From Turritopsis dohrnii (Eukaryota; Cnidaria; Hydrozoa; Anthoathecata; Oceaniidae), in assembly GCA_027922465.2 (NCBI GenBank), contig BQMF02000482.1, positions 1 to 64,000 on the forward strand: a stretch of 64,000 nucleotides of DNA, given 5' to 3'. The first letter of the stretch is position 1. The number at the start of each line of letters is the position of its first letter. The notes below the pieces were generated by a model. It was given only the letters and a program-made list of their open reading frames with translations. It searched no databases and was not told where the DNA came from. Below are positions 14,901 through 25,165 of the stretch, in pieces. The translations under genes were made by a program, and so were the position numbers.

Positions 14901-17900
14901 AAAAACTGACTTTCATCATTTTTAAAATTCTTCCAAATGGTACAAAAAAATCAATTTTGATTTTTTGAGTTTAGTTCCCCTTTAATTTCACTGGCTTTCA
15001 CCAGCACACATAAGTGGCTAGCTGGTAGGTTTGTTACACTGGGTACACATTGTTTAGCTTAATGTAATTTTGTATAGAATTTCAACTAATCAATTATTTC
15101 ATGTATATATTTTCTTTTTTTATGTTTAAGTTTAAATACTATCAATACCAAAACAAATGCCCGGTGTGCAGCCATTATGGTAAATATCACATGATTATGC
15201 ATTGTCTTGCATAACACTTACACTGTATATATATATATTCAAAAACTGTGTCAGCAAATGTTTAAAATTTTATCAATCAAATTTTACAGTTAGAATATCT
15301 TTATATTTATAACTCAGTAAATAATCAGCATTCCATTTAAAATTTTGTAGATTAAAAAGTGAAAAATCAAACTTTTGATTTGACTTGATTATTATTTAAA
15401 GGGATTCCTGGGTCCAAAATGATATTTCAAGGGATGATAGAACTTGCAAAGTTGTTTAAGAACTCTTTTTACCGTTTTTGGAAATTCTGTTTTCTTGGGG
15501 AGATATTTTGATTTAAAAATCAAATTATGCAATGCATAATTACCGAAACCTCCGAATAAGCTTATACAAGTTCGTAAGCTTTTTTGGGGTGGGCTTATAC
15601 ACGGGGGTGGGCTTATACACGGGTGGGCTTATACATGGAAAACAATAGCAACATATTAAATATCTATGCATATATTTTACGTAATAAAAACTTTTCACTC
15701 ATCGCCACTTTCTTCACTATCTTCACTTTCGCTATCACCATTATCTTCACTTTCGCTTGATGTCGCTGTCTCTACACAGGCCTTGGCATATGAGGCATGC
15801 AATCGCACGCGCACGCCTTCACACACGCCAAAAATGTCTGAGGCGTGTGAAAAAACACACACCTAAAATTAACAAAATTAACAACGTTATCTGCCCTCTC
15901 CGCCCTAGGAGGGTTGGAATTGTGAAGTTCATTCCTTATAGGCTTTATTTTACGATGATTATTTCCTACGGTTTTTATATGTTTTTAGGTGTTTTCTCTT
16001 GGTTTTTTGTTTTATACTTCGGTCACTCTTGTATCGCTTTTATCAGAATAATATGGATTGATGGGTTCCACTCCAGCATACATCACAGGGTGTCTGTCCT
16101 CGCTGATAGCACTCGCCGGCCTTGTAGTCGGTAGCTAGTTCTAGATAAGTTTTGGTAAAGGGTGGCTATCCTTGTTGATAGCACTCGCCGTCCTGGTTGA
16201 CAGTAGGTCACTAGTTAGGCACTATTTTGTATTGGGCACTTGTCCTAGTTGACAGTGCTCATCCATCCGGTAGATGGACCTAATTCAGTTCGCAATTGGG
16301 CGCACATCCTTGTAGATGGCGCTCCCCGTCCTAGTAAATGGCTTGAGTTAAGATGACCTAAGTTAGTTTGCCATTGGGCGCACATCCTGGTTGATGGCGC
16401 TCCCCGTCCTAGTAGACGGCCAGAGTCAAGCGTTTCAATTCCTAACTAAGCCTGCTGGAGTGTCCTTCCCTGATATCCCTCAAATCTCCCAATTTTGCAT
16501 TGTTTTTGTGTCAGAAGCCCTAGCCAGTTAATCTGAGTTTATTTTTTCCTTTATTTTGTTACAGGTAACATATTAATTAGAAAGATTAAACTATATTTGA
16601 ATAGCTAAAAGATTCATCAATGAAATTGTTTGTTTTCTTTTTATAATTTGATAAATCCAACAAGCAAGAGTCACTCTCCTCCTGAATTTTATTTTAAAAA
16701 AGTGCAGAAGGGTGCCGAACTTACGTTGATTAAAGTCTTTGAACATAAAAAGTGAAAATAAACATCGCACGCCTCAAACAACAACCTTGTTTTGAAATTG
16801 AGGCGTGCGATTATGGCACATCCTTATTTTTTATATGCCAAGGCCTGCTACATTGTCTTTGCTACCATCATCTTCTTCCTCGCTTGATGTTTCAAGGTGG
16901 AATTCCTCCTCTGGTCCTCTATACCTCGGATGTTAATTTAATCGTCCTGGACAAATAAAATCATCTCAAATTGATCATAATACCAACCAAAAACATACCA
17001 CAAACAGTTCACAGGTTGCAAAATTTTTACGGACGGTATTGTTTGCAATGGCTAGTTGATTTGATCTATTCGTCTAAAAAATCATCATACTTCGTCTAAA
17101 ATTTCATCCCGCTTCATAAAAATAATAGTCTCACTTTGTCTATAAAATCATCTAACTTCGTCTACAAAATCATCCAGATTTTTAAAAGTTGTTTTACTAG
17201 AATTGTCTTTTTTCAAAAACAGACGAATTTCTTTATGCAAAATTTGTCTCGACATTACTTGTGGATGACTTGAAATCATCTAATTTCGTCTAATTAACCG
17301 ATTTTAATTTGGAGACGATCCCTAAACAAATGATCGAATTACGCACTCTTTGGTTTCTGTCACTTTTAAAAGTTTTTTAGTAAAAGAAAAACAACCATGA
17401 AATTTTCCCTTCCAATATTATGGGTTTATACATGGAAATCGTTAGTAATGAGTAAAATTATGGGCTTATACACGGGTGGGCTTATATTCGGAGGTTTATG
17501 ATGTAATAAGATAGTTTTTTGTTAGTGTGTATAACTTCTGAATTAAGTACTATAGGACTTCACTCTTCTATCAATCAACTCAGAGTGGAAGCCCTTACTC
17601 CATGGTAACTTACAAAGATGTAATATTAATCATATCTTAAGTAATTGCAATTAGAAGTGTTAGCTACTATCTTCTTACATCATAATGCATTGCATAAATT
17701 TATATATATATATAGGATTTTAAAAACGAAGTATCTCGAAAACTATAAATAATTATGAAATACTGAAAAGAGACTTTTTAAACAACTATTTTAGCTCTAA
17801 CATATTTGTGAATATCATTTTGGACACAGGGAATCCCTTTAAAAACTGCATTTATTCCCTAAATAATGCATAATGAAAGTTGGCCAGGAATTAAAATACA

Positions 17901-17951
17901 ATAACATACCATTTCTGGAAAAGTCTTGATATCTTCTAAGGAACACTCCAT
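5973..17951 (-). CDS. HSF2BP: HSF2BP / MEILB2, BRCA2-binding meiotic recombination protein, 12 exons
   Basis: HSF2BP (MEILB2) recruits BRCA2 to meiotic double-strand breaks; its N-terminal coiled coil oligomerises and its armadillo-like C-terminal half binds BRCA2. Exons read by eye are 17951-17910, 10809-10687, 10415-10314, 10213-10159, 9209-9106, 8452-8321, 8134-7836, 7547-7474, 7223-7187, 7098-7035, 6458-6411 and 6032-5973. They total 1140 bp (379 codons plus TGA), every junction is GT-AG, and phases agree throughout. Recognition rests on the coil segment VKKSDLKQLQNEVKLLKDIL, on YCAKLGCTTCVLLW, on FILALVGVITNISASAFGRE, and on LYNTSINLKGLK, which spans the exon 7/8 junction. The human protein is 334 aa. 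The first exon (MECSLEDIK...) is the least certain: it lies 7 kb upstream and was chosen for its ATG, donor and phase. No lesion is seen, so the gene looks functional. Confidence 0.85.
6105..6340. repeat. Two-copy tandem duplication, period 116 bp
   Basis: Two nearly identical head-to-tail copies starting at CTTGATTTCC (6111 and 6227), each running through AAGAAGTGATTGCTTC to TTGTTGCTT. It lies in the last HSF2BP intron. High identity suggests a recent duplication or a length polymorphism. Confidence 0.85.
6680..6830 (+). repeat. tRNA-derived SINE-like head
   Basis: The stretch GCACAGTGGATAGAGCA resembles a tRNA box A region and is followed about 40 bp later by GGCTTCAATTCCCACTC, a box-B-like segment. 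The intervening sequence does not fold clearly as a functional tRNA, so a decayed tRNA-derived SINE in an HSF2BP intron is more likely. Confidence 0.45.
10810..13115. other. HSF2BP intron 1, 3' portion without recognised gene
   Basis: AT-rich intron sequence. At 12,850-13,110 there are several scattered copies of a unit around GGATGAAATGTTGGACA, in both orientations; more occur near 13,900-13,990. I see no gene. Confidence 0.5.
13116..13410. mobile_element. MITE with TA target duplication (mariner type)
   Basis: Terminal inverted repeats CCGTAGAATTCCGC and GCGGAATTCTACGG are flanked by TA on both sides (13114-13115, 13411-13412). The 295-bp body has no transposase. It contains three close copies of GGGCTTATCTGC and a related GGGCTTATACGC, a motif that recurs in the element at about 15.55-17.50 kb. 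TA duplication places it with Tc1/mariner-type MITEs. Confidence 0.75.
14166..14981. mobile_element. piggyBac-type non-autonomous element with long inverted repeats
   Basis: Flanked by TTAA at 14162-14165 and 14982-14985. Outer ends read AGGGACACTAAACT and, on the other strand, AGGGGAACTAAACT. Inverted similarity extends about 170 bp inward, through CTCCATGGCAACATG and its complement. No transposase is present. TTAA targeting is the piggyBac hallmark. Confidence 0.75.
15400..17838. mobile_element. piggyBac-type element enlarged by a nested insertion
   Basis: Flanked by TTAA at 15396-15399 and 17839-17842. Ends read AGGGATTCCTGGGTCC and its inverted partner GGACACAGGGAATCCCT. The inner ends carry ATGCAATGCATAA and TTATGCATTGCA-like segments. 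Between them (about 15,547-17,500) lies a second inverted-repeat element with ends around AAACCTCCGAATA and several GGGCTTATACACGGG copies near each end. No coding capacity was recognised. Confidence 0.65.
16085..16440. repeat. Diverged minisatellite, about five units of 70-80 bp
   Basis: Units share a core of the type GGGCGCACATCCTNGTNGATGG followed by CGCTCCCCGTCCTAGTAGA. The last two units are closest. The array lies inside the inner element at about 15.55-17.50 kb and is unusually GC-rich for the window. Confidence 0.7.
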
Positions 17952-18382
17952 TGCAGTTAAAAAACCTTGATTTTACATACAAATCTTGAACAATAAAGAG
18001 TATATATTAACATGCATGAGTGGCATAAAACTTAAACTGGTTTGTGATTTCGGTCAGATAGCAATATTTTTTGTTTATGTGATATATACATTTTTGTTAA
18101 CAGATTTCTTATTATTAGGGTAAAATAAAACAGTATATGGTTGCATAAGGGTAATTATTTTAAAAGTTAAATACATAATACAAAAAAGAAATAGCTAAAC
18201 TTCGCAACATGTTCACACTATATTAAAGTTGAGAGATATGTAGGTCATGAACTTCATTTTTTGTAGATCAGAGAAACAGAGTTGAAGTGATGAAAAGATT
18301 TTGTTTGGAAAGAAAAAACAAAATCAAATTTCTTGTCACTAGAACATACTGTCCCACACAATGCTGTTATCCATGCAATGTT

Positions 18383-18574
18383 GGGCGCTATTTCCTTTTC
18401 GCACCCCCCACTCTCCGTCCAGGGTCAAAGTTAGGGTTAGGGTTAGGATTCGTCCAGAGTCAAGTTAGGGTTAGGGTTAGGATTAGGGTTATTTTTATCT
18501 CCGCGATGAAGAGCCAACTAGTAAAAAAAATATGGCAGATACATTTAGGGGGGTGCGAAAAGGAAATAGCGCCC
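18383..18574. mobile_element. Short MITE, family A, with telomere-like core
   Basis: Perfect terminal inverted repeats of about 26 bp, beginning GGGCGCTATTTCCTTTTCGC. AATGTT flanks both ends (18377-18382, 18575-18580). The 192-bp body contains TTAGGG-like repeats. A larger relative of the same family lies at 30,701-31,437 inside the CACTA element. Confidence 0.75.
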
Positions 18575-18643
18575 AATGTTATCCATTAATCCGAAAGTTA
18601 CTTTCTATGTTTCTGTCCAACTTTGCATTTGCGGCTTGACATA

Positions 18644-19210
18644 GTCCGGTGGCGGCCTTTGGTCACCCATACAATTAGTAGATATGGGTTTTTATTTTAT
18701 TTTCTCATTATACGATCCCTTGTGGGACTTCAAAGTCGGTTTTTGCCAAGCTGGCCTGCCCTGAAATTGCCCTGAAAGTCGATTTTCGAAGTTCTTAAGC
18801 TAAAACTGATTGTACCATCAGATAGGGCTTGAAGAGTAGATCTCCAAAATGGGGTCATTTGTCTAATTTGGTCGACTTAGTCCCCCAAAATTGGACGAAA
18901 CGTCTTTAAAAATGCAACATTTTATGCTGACGTCAGCATTTTTGAGAAAACCACCTTAATCAGACGCGTCTATTATACTATCGTACAATCGATTAAGGTA
19001 TAGTTTATAAGTTTTCCATGGCTAGATTATGAGATATCTGAGTTTGAAATTTTGCTGACTCGGCGTTTTTAACGTTTTTGGCCCTTTTTTGTGCCAGCTT
19101 GGCAAAACTGGTTTTGAAGTCCCAAGGGACCATATAATGAGAAAATAAAACAAAAACCCATATATACTAATTGTATGGTGCAAGCAAAATACCCCATTTC
19201 GCCACCAGAC
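18644..19210. mobile_element. Fold-back element with about 110-bp inverted repeats, TA duplication
   Basis: Ends GTCCGGTGGCG and CGCCACCAGAC are flanked by TA (18642-18643, 19211-19212). The arms continue through CATACAATTAGTA and a segment around CTCATTATA and GGGACTTCAAA, with few mismatches. No transposase was seen. Confidence 0.65.
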
Positions 19211-19244
19211 TAATAGACCATGTGAGACAGGGCGGGAAACCCGA

Positions 19245-19525
19245 AGTTTAGGTTTTAGGGCTTGAATTAGGGTTTAGGGTCAGAGTTAGGGGTTAGTTAT
19301 AGTTGTAGGTTTACAGCTTGTGTTAGGGCTAGGGTTAGGGCTAGAGCTAGGCCAAGATGTTATGTCGCCGACATTAACCGTTTATGTCCTAATTACGGGC
19401 ATGCAATGTTTCGTGACAACATCGACGTGTTTTTTACGGTAGCAGCGTAAGCGAATACCGTATTAAAACACCCTTGGACTCCTACTACTACTACTACTCC
19501 TACTACTACTACTACTACTCCGGCC
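19245..19525. repeat. Degenerate TTAGGG-like tract and TAC microsatellite
   Basis: Irregular TTAGGGTTAGGG-type runs at 19,245-19,355. They are followed at 19,435-19,525 by an inverted copy of the repeat unit at about 170-245, ending in a (TAC)n microsatellite. I regard this as an interspersed repeat, not a telomere. Confidence 0.6.
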
Positions 19526-20221
19526 GAAACGGCAGTTTTTAGCCTACGACTTAGAGTATGCGAGTCCCCACTAAAAACTCAATATACATTCTAATGAACG
19601 AACGCAGCCTTTTGAATTTTCGAAGGTTTTCAATCACATACATTTAAAATACGTTTTCTTTGATATTTTATCACTTAATTGATGAAGGAATGGATATTAA
19701 TCAAATAGGTCTACATAAAACTGGGACTTTTCGTTACTTTTATGGTACTGAATCAATGAACTTTGGCACTTGAAAATAGATATGTTTTTCGTGTCAGTAA
19801 AGCACAGATCAGACTTTCTTATTACTTTCTACGTTTGTTAGCTGTCTGTTCTGTCTTTGAACATCAAGGTTTTCAAAAATCGAGTTAAAAAAAGGCAGTT
19901 ATCTGTTTGAATTCATTTTCGGTTTCAAAAAATTATAATTCAAAACATACATTTTTTTTTCGAAGAAACGCGTTTTTTTTTTCTACATAAGCTCTTATAA
20001 AAAAAACGTACGTTATAAACAGCTCATGCATGTATAATTTTTTTGTCTTCTAATAAATTAATTGCTGGTGTGTTGCGATTAGACCCTATTTACACGAGTT
20101 AGTAATTTTAAACATTATAATATCGTTTTTGCCTGTTTTCCACCAGTAAGATATCTCAAGAAATAACGTTTACAGAACGTTTAAGAACTTTAAGTAAAAT
20201 TTCAAATTTAAAAGTATTCTT

Positions 20222-23200
20222 GTGGCAAGTACTTTTGCTGCTACCGTTTTGCGCCATCTGGCTCTTGTAATATCTGAAACAAAGCTGGACAATTCTTTCA
20301 CTAACTCACAATTTAAAATGGATGGTTATCATGCCCCATTCAGATGTGATCGCAATAAAAATGGAGGAGGGTTAATGTTATATGTGAAGGAAAACTTAAT
20401 ATGCACCAAACTGGAGAATACTCGACATGCTGATAGCTTGGAAGTTATATGTATCGAATTGAATATACGATCACAAAAGTGGTTAATTGTTGGATTGTAT
20501 AAACCACCATCTCATTCACCAAAAAAATTCATCTCTCATCTTGAAGATGCATTGGATGATTTTGACTATGAGAATGTGATAATTTTGGGTGATTTCAATA
20601 TTGATATTCACGATAATTGTCTTGACAATTTCAAAAATGATCAAGGTTTAAAAATGATTGTGAAGGAACCAACATGTTTCAAATCGATTAATAATCCATC
20701 TATAATTGACCACATATGGGTGTCAAACAAGGCGAATTTTGTAAAAACGTCTGTCTTAGAGACTGATCTTTCTGACTTTCATCAACTGACAGTGACTGTC
20801 CTGAATAAACGACCACCTAAAAATAAACCAAGAATATTACATTATCGATCCTACAATAAATTCAACAAAAAGCTGTTTGAGTCTGATATACAAAATATGG
20901 TGAAAACAAGCCAGCAATCGAATGATTTTGATTTTGATAATTTTCAACATAAATTTAATGAAATTGTGAATAAACATCTCCCATTGAAGAAAAAGTATGT
21001 GAGGAGTAATGATGTTCCTTTCATGAACAAAAGATTACGAAAAGAAATCATGATAAGATCCAAAGCTCGAAATAAATACAACAAATGTCCGACTACAATC
21101 AATTGGGTGAATTTCAAAATCCAGAGAAATAAGTGTACGAAACTTACACGGCAAGCAAGAAATGACTTATTTTCATCCTTGAATATGAAGATTTTAAACG
21201 ATCAAAAAAAGTTCTGGCGCAATGTAAAACCAATCTTCAATGATAAATCATCATGCGAAAAATTGAACATATTGATTGAAGACAAAAATATTGTGACAGA
21301 TGACCAGAAAATTGCTGAAGTGATGAATGATTATTTCGTCTCTATTACTAGTACTCTAGATATTAATAACATACCAAAAAAGAACTGAGTGCTGACTGTT
21401 TATTTATTTATTTATTTATTTATTTACCTAATATTTATACACGATAAAAACACTTCAGAATAATTACAAATTCTGTTATCAATGTGTGTCGTGTGTAAAA
21501 AAAAGAAACGAGAAAAAGAAAAAAAATGTTATGAGAATAAAATATTAAATTTGTATTTACATATGTATAATGGGTTAAGTAGATAAAAATAAGTAGAGGA
21601 TGCTGAGTAGATTAAGTAGCTGAGGGCAGAAGAAAAATTGGGTTGATATTGATAGAATTATTCATGAGCATAAATCACATCCAAGTATAATTGCTATTGA
21701 AAATGCATTTCCTGTTGGTACGAGTTTCAACTTTAGCCGTGTTGACGAAAGTGAAATGAAAAAGTATATCGAGAAATTAGATTTAAAGAAATCGACACCT
21801 CGAAATGATCTACCGACTAAACTGGTGAAAGAAAATATTGATTTTTATAATGAAGTGTTGACGAAATTATATAACAACAGCTGTGAAACGAGTATTTTTC
21901 CAGAAAGTATGAAAGAAGCCCACGTTACTCCTGTATTCAAGAAAGGTGAAAAGACGAAAAAAGAAAATTATAGGCCTATTAGTTTATTGCCAAATTTTTC
22001 AAAGGTTTATGAAAGAAAAATGTATAATGATATTTCTGACTTTATGTCTTCCAAGCTGTCTCCACTTCTATCTGGTTTCAGGTCTCAATATAGTACTCAG
22101 CATGCTCTACTCTCTATGATCGAAAAATGGCATAGTGCATTAGATAAAGGAGATGTTGTCGGAGGTATATTAATGGACCTTTCAAAAGCTTTCGATTGTA
22201 TTAATCACGAGCTTCTGTTGGCGAAATTATATGCCTACGGATTTTCTAAACCTGCACTACGTTATGTCCAGTGCAGGTCTCAGTACGTATGTGTAGGAAA
22301 TAATTATAGTACAACCAAAGATATTTTGATGGGTGTGCCCCAAGGATCTATACTTGGGCCACTGTTATTTAATATATATATAAACGACCTTTTTATGCTT
22401 CTTTCTGGTCCTCATGTTTTTATTTGCAACTATGCAGATGATAATACGTTGTATACTTATGGCAAGGATCCTTCTGCCGTTATGAGATGTTTGCATGACA
22501 ACATGTCCATCGTTTCATCATGGTATAAGGATAATGGACTACAATTGAATCCTTTCAAATGCAAACTTATTGTTCTTAAAGGTTTTAAGAAAAAGTATGA
22601 CTCTGATTTTTATTTAAATATAGACAACTTTATTTTGAAAGAAGTACAAGAGGTGAAACTTCTAGGCATCATTATTGACAACAAACTCTCTTACAGGAAG
22701 CATGTTGATTCACTGTGCAAGAGAGTCAGAGCCAAAATTGGTGCCTTGAAGCGAATTTCACCATATTTTTCAACCTTTCAGCGTAAGATTGCTGCAAATT
22801 CTTTTGTATCTTCTGAACTGTCTTATTGTCCTCTCATTTGGTCTTTTGCTGGGAAGGGGAATCTTCAGAGGCTTCAGAGGATGCAAAATAACATGGAGAA
22901 AATTTGTTGTGATAGTCCACATGTATGCATTCATCGAAGAAATTGTGAGGTTCTCCTGAAAGAAGTGTATAAGACTAAAACAGGTCTCAACCCTTCTTAT
23001 ATGGAGAACGTTTTCAATTTCAAGGAGGATATCCCCTACAAAACTAGGCGTCAGTGTGACTTGGCTCGAAAAACTGTTCGAACTACACGTCACGGATTAC
23101 AGACAGTGTCATATATAGGAGCAAACCTGTGGAATGAACTCCCCACTAGTGTCAGGGAAGCGAAAAATCTTAGTACCTTCTCGTCTTCAATAAGAACCTT

Positions 23201-23466
23201 GCCCGATCTTAGCTGTAAATGCCGTCTGTGTGCACAAAGGTACTATTTTACTTAAAGGAGATAAAATATGAGTTTTTTATCATTGTTTTTAATTTTTGAC
23301 CGTCAATTTTAATTAGCCGAATTGGGCTAGTTGTACTCTCCTTTGAAATGTATTACTGCATTTCGTCGGAGAGACGACATTTTTTTAACTTCTTTTTATT
23401 TTTGTATATTTCTAATTGACGTTAAATAAATTTTAATAAAAATAAAAAATAAATAAAATAAAAAAA
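20222..23466 (+). mobile_element. LINE A (endonuclease plus reverse transcriptase), 5'-truncated
   Basis: A non-LTR retrotransposon. The first frame (from about 20,253) has APE-type endonuclease motifs such as ISETKLD and ILGDFNID, but the first part of the domain is missing. A nested insert at about 21,395-21,640 begins with (TTTA)n. The reverse transcriptase frame 21756-23255 is open for 499 codons, with SLLPNFSKVYER, DLSKAFDCINHELL, VPQGSILGPLLF, the YADD catalytic motif, and a C-terminal WSFAGKG...IGANLWNELP region. Its opening methionine is probably not the original start, since reading continues upstream into the insert. The 3' UTR ends in an AAATAAAA-rich tail near 23,466. The domain order suggests the CR1/L2/Rex-like group; the exact clade is uncertain. 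Confidence 0.85.
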
Positions 23467-23961
23467 AGGTACGCGCTCTAACATTGGTGCTATCAAACTG
23501 GGGGAAAATGGTTTCTCTTCTTAAAAAGTTCACACGGGAGGAGAGAAAGAAGGCACGTGCTAAATGAATAAATAGAATAAAAAAACGTTCGATCAGAAGC
23601 GCTTAATTAAATTATTAAAAGAAAAGCAAAAAAAACATTTTGTTTTAATGATACTCTTTTTTTACCTAGGGTTTTTAAACAAACAAATGGAGAATCGGCT
23701 ATTTATATATAGACTAGCCCCCAAGGCGGCGTCGCTCGCTGCAACATGTTCAGCCTGCGTAGAATCCAGGAAAAATAAAATTTAGGAATTGGCAACGATA
23801 AGTGAACCCTTGTTTTAGAGCTCGAAAAACTGTTCAAAAGAATGTATGGGATCGTTTTGCTACGACCAACCACTACAGAGATACCATCGATCAAAAGCTT
23901 TGATGACGTCACAGACCCGTCCCCAAAAAGATTATGCCCAATTTTTTCGTCATCCCATATT
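23467..23961. repeat. Host repeat into which the Polinton inserted, left part
   Basis: Positions 23,714-23,955 begin GACTAGCCCCCAAGGCGGCG and match the copy at 59,341-59,540 closely, so the Polinton landed inside a member of this host repeat family. The last six bases (CATATT, 23956-23961) are the Polinton target duplication. Confidence 0.8.
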
Positions 23962-24467
23962 GGGATTCTAGCGCAACACACGCACACACACGAAGATTAG
24001 ATTAGATTAGATTAGATATTCTTTATTTATAGTCGATGATTTACAAAATGTAAAATAAGTTAAAACATACTAATAAAATAAGTTATATATACTAATAAAA
24101 TAAAATACCATTTCTCTTATAGAGTCAAACAATGTAGTGAGAATAGTCTCGTGAATGATTCTACAAGAGAATATGGTTAGTCTATTAAGACTAATTAAAA
24201 TCGACGCCATGCACACACACCAAAACCACGCACATACACAGAAACCACGAAAAAACGCCCCCACTGACGTCATCAGATTCTGGCGCAAGCAATGACGTCA
24301 TCAGATTTTTGGGCAAGCAATGACGTCATCAATCCCCCTACTGCGCATGCGTGGAAAAGTGTTGAGGTCAGCAGTATCGTGGAAAAGTGCTGAGGTCAGC
24401 GGAAAAACGAATGCGTCAGTTCTGTCCACTGGAAAAAAATTTCAAAGTTTCTGAAATAAATGGAAGA
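23962..24467. repeat. Polinton left terminal inverted repeat, interrupted
   Basis: Matches the right repeat (58822-59138) in inverse orientation, from GGGATTCTAGCGC through CA-rich ACCACGCACACACACG units to AAATAAATGGAAGA. A 215-bp insert (about 23,994-24,207) splits it. Three TGACGTCA palindromes stand at 24265, 24293 and 24321, exactly 28 bp apart. They are followed by two GTGGAAAAGTG(C/T)TGAGGTCAGC units. Confidence 0.9.
23994..24207 (-). mobile_element. 5'-truncated LINE tail inserted in the left Polinton repeat
   Basis: The insert begins (GATTA)n followed by TATTCTTTATTTAT. On the minus strand this is an AATAAAG-type end with a (TAATC)n tail, typical of LINE 3' ends. The right Polinton repeat lacks it. 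No coding sequence remains. Confidence 0.65.
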
Positions 24468-24598
24468 TGTCCACTTATTTTAGAAATGTTGTTACTTCTT
24501 TATATAATTGGGCTAAGGAGAGACTAGGTTAAGGAGAGGTATTTAAGGACGAGGAGTCTAATAGCTGTCGGGAGTGGAATGAAGAGGGGAGCTATTTG

Positions 24599-25048
24599 AT
24601 GAAGTGTGATGGAGCAATGAGAGAAGCAGCTAGCATCGGTTACTTACATATTATGAAGGATTGCATGATGCAGGATGGAGACTTTAACAAGGAAATGGTA
24701 GAGGCAGCTAGCGTCTGTGAGATAAAACTTGTTGAGTTGTTATCGAAATGGCGTTTTTATAGGCCTGATATTGAGGGGATAATACTAGCAGCAACTGAAA
24801 ATGGTCACATCGAGCTAGTTAAACTATGCATGAGGTGTTATAAGAGTGACCCTATTATTTTAGGACTCTGTCGAGGGTAGTTAGGTTATGATGCTATTCA
24901 TGAGGAGCTCTTTCGTTATCACCATCAGCGTCGCTTCGGTATAGCTCTCCACAGCGAGTTGATACAAGTTGCCATGCATCCAGATAGGGTGAGGGATTGG
25001 TACTTTGATGAAGAGGAGAAGAAAGCTCTAGCGACATATTTTCAATAA
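24599..25048 (+). pseudogene. Ankyrin-repeat gene, left end (nonsense and 5' decay)
   Basis: Encodes ankyrin-like repeats (ENGHIELVKLCMRC) and a C-terminal tail IHEELFRYHH...VAMHPDRVRDWYFDEE that is nearly the same as that of the right-end ankyrin gene. A TAG at 24878-24880 stands where the right copy has Trp (CRSWLAYD versus CRG-stop-LGYD). The frame is the same on both sides, so one nonsense change separates the halves. The frame is open upstream to 24,533 without an ATG, so the true start may be lost; the ATG at 24599 is the first available. The gene points inward, just inside the left terminal repeat, mirroring the right end. Confidence 0.75.
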
Positions 25049-25067
25049 GTAGTTTGCATACTTATTG
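25043..25067 (+). terminator. Stem-loop carrying the ankyrin stop codon
   Basis: CAATAAGTA and TACTTATTG form a perfect 9-bp stem with a 7-base loop. The TAA stop of the left ankyrin gene lies inside the left arm. The same palindrome occurs at 57821-57845. Confidence 0.7.
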
Positions 25068-25154
25068 AAAGGTCCTCAAAATGAGTTAGGGAATTCCCTG
25101 ACTCATGCGCTAATTCTGTCCACTTATAAAAAATTTCCAAGTTGAAAAAGTATA

Positions 25155-25165
25155 TATAATAAAGG
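25155..25165 (+). promoter_or_regulatory. TATAATAAAG-type start motif of polymerase gene
   Basis: TATATATAATAAAGG directly precedes the ATG at 25166. Equivalent motifs precede the genes at 45038, 48140, 55957 and, on the minus strand, 58520. Confidence 0.5.

Noticed and set aside
15757..16134. 125-codon plus-strand open frame
   Set aside because: It runs across the edge of a minisatellite and a repeat element, and has no conserved pattern; the composition explains its length.
18430..18490. Possible telomere or interstitial telomere (TTAGGG runs)
   Set aside because: The runs are short, irregular and enclosed by inverted repeats of a MITE with a related copy elsewhere.
18287..18589. 100-codon frame with GLGLGFVQSQVRVRV
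   Set aside because: It reads through the TTAGGG-like tract of a MITE; the Gly/Val repeats are simple-sequence translation.
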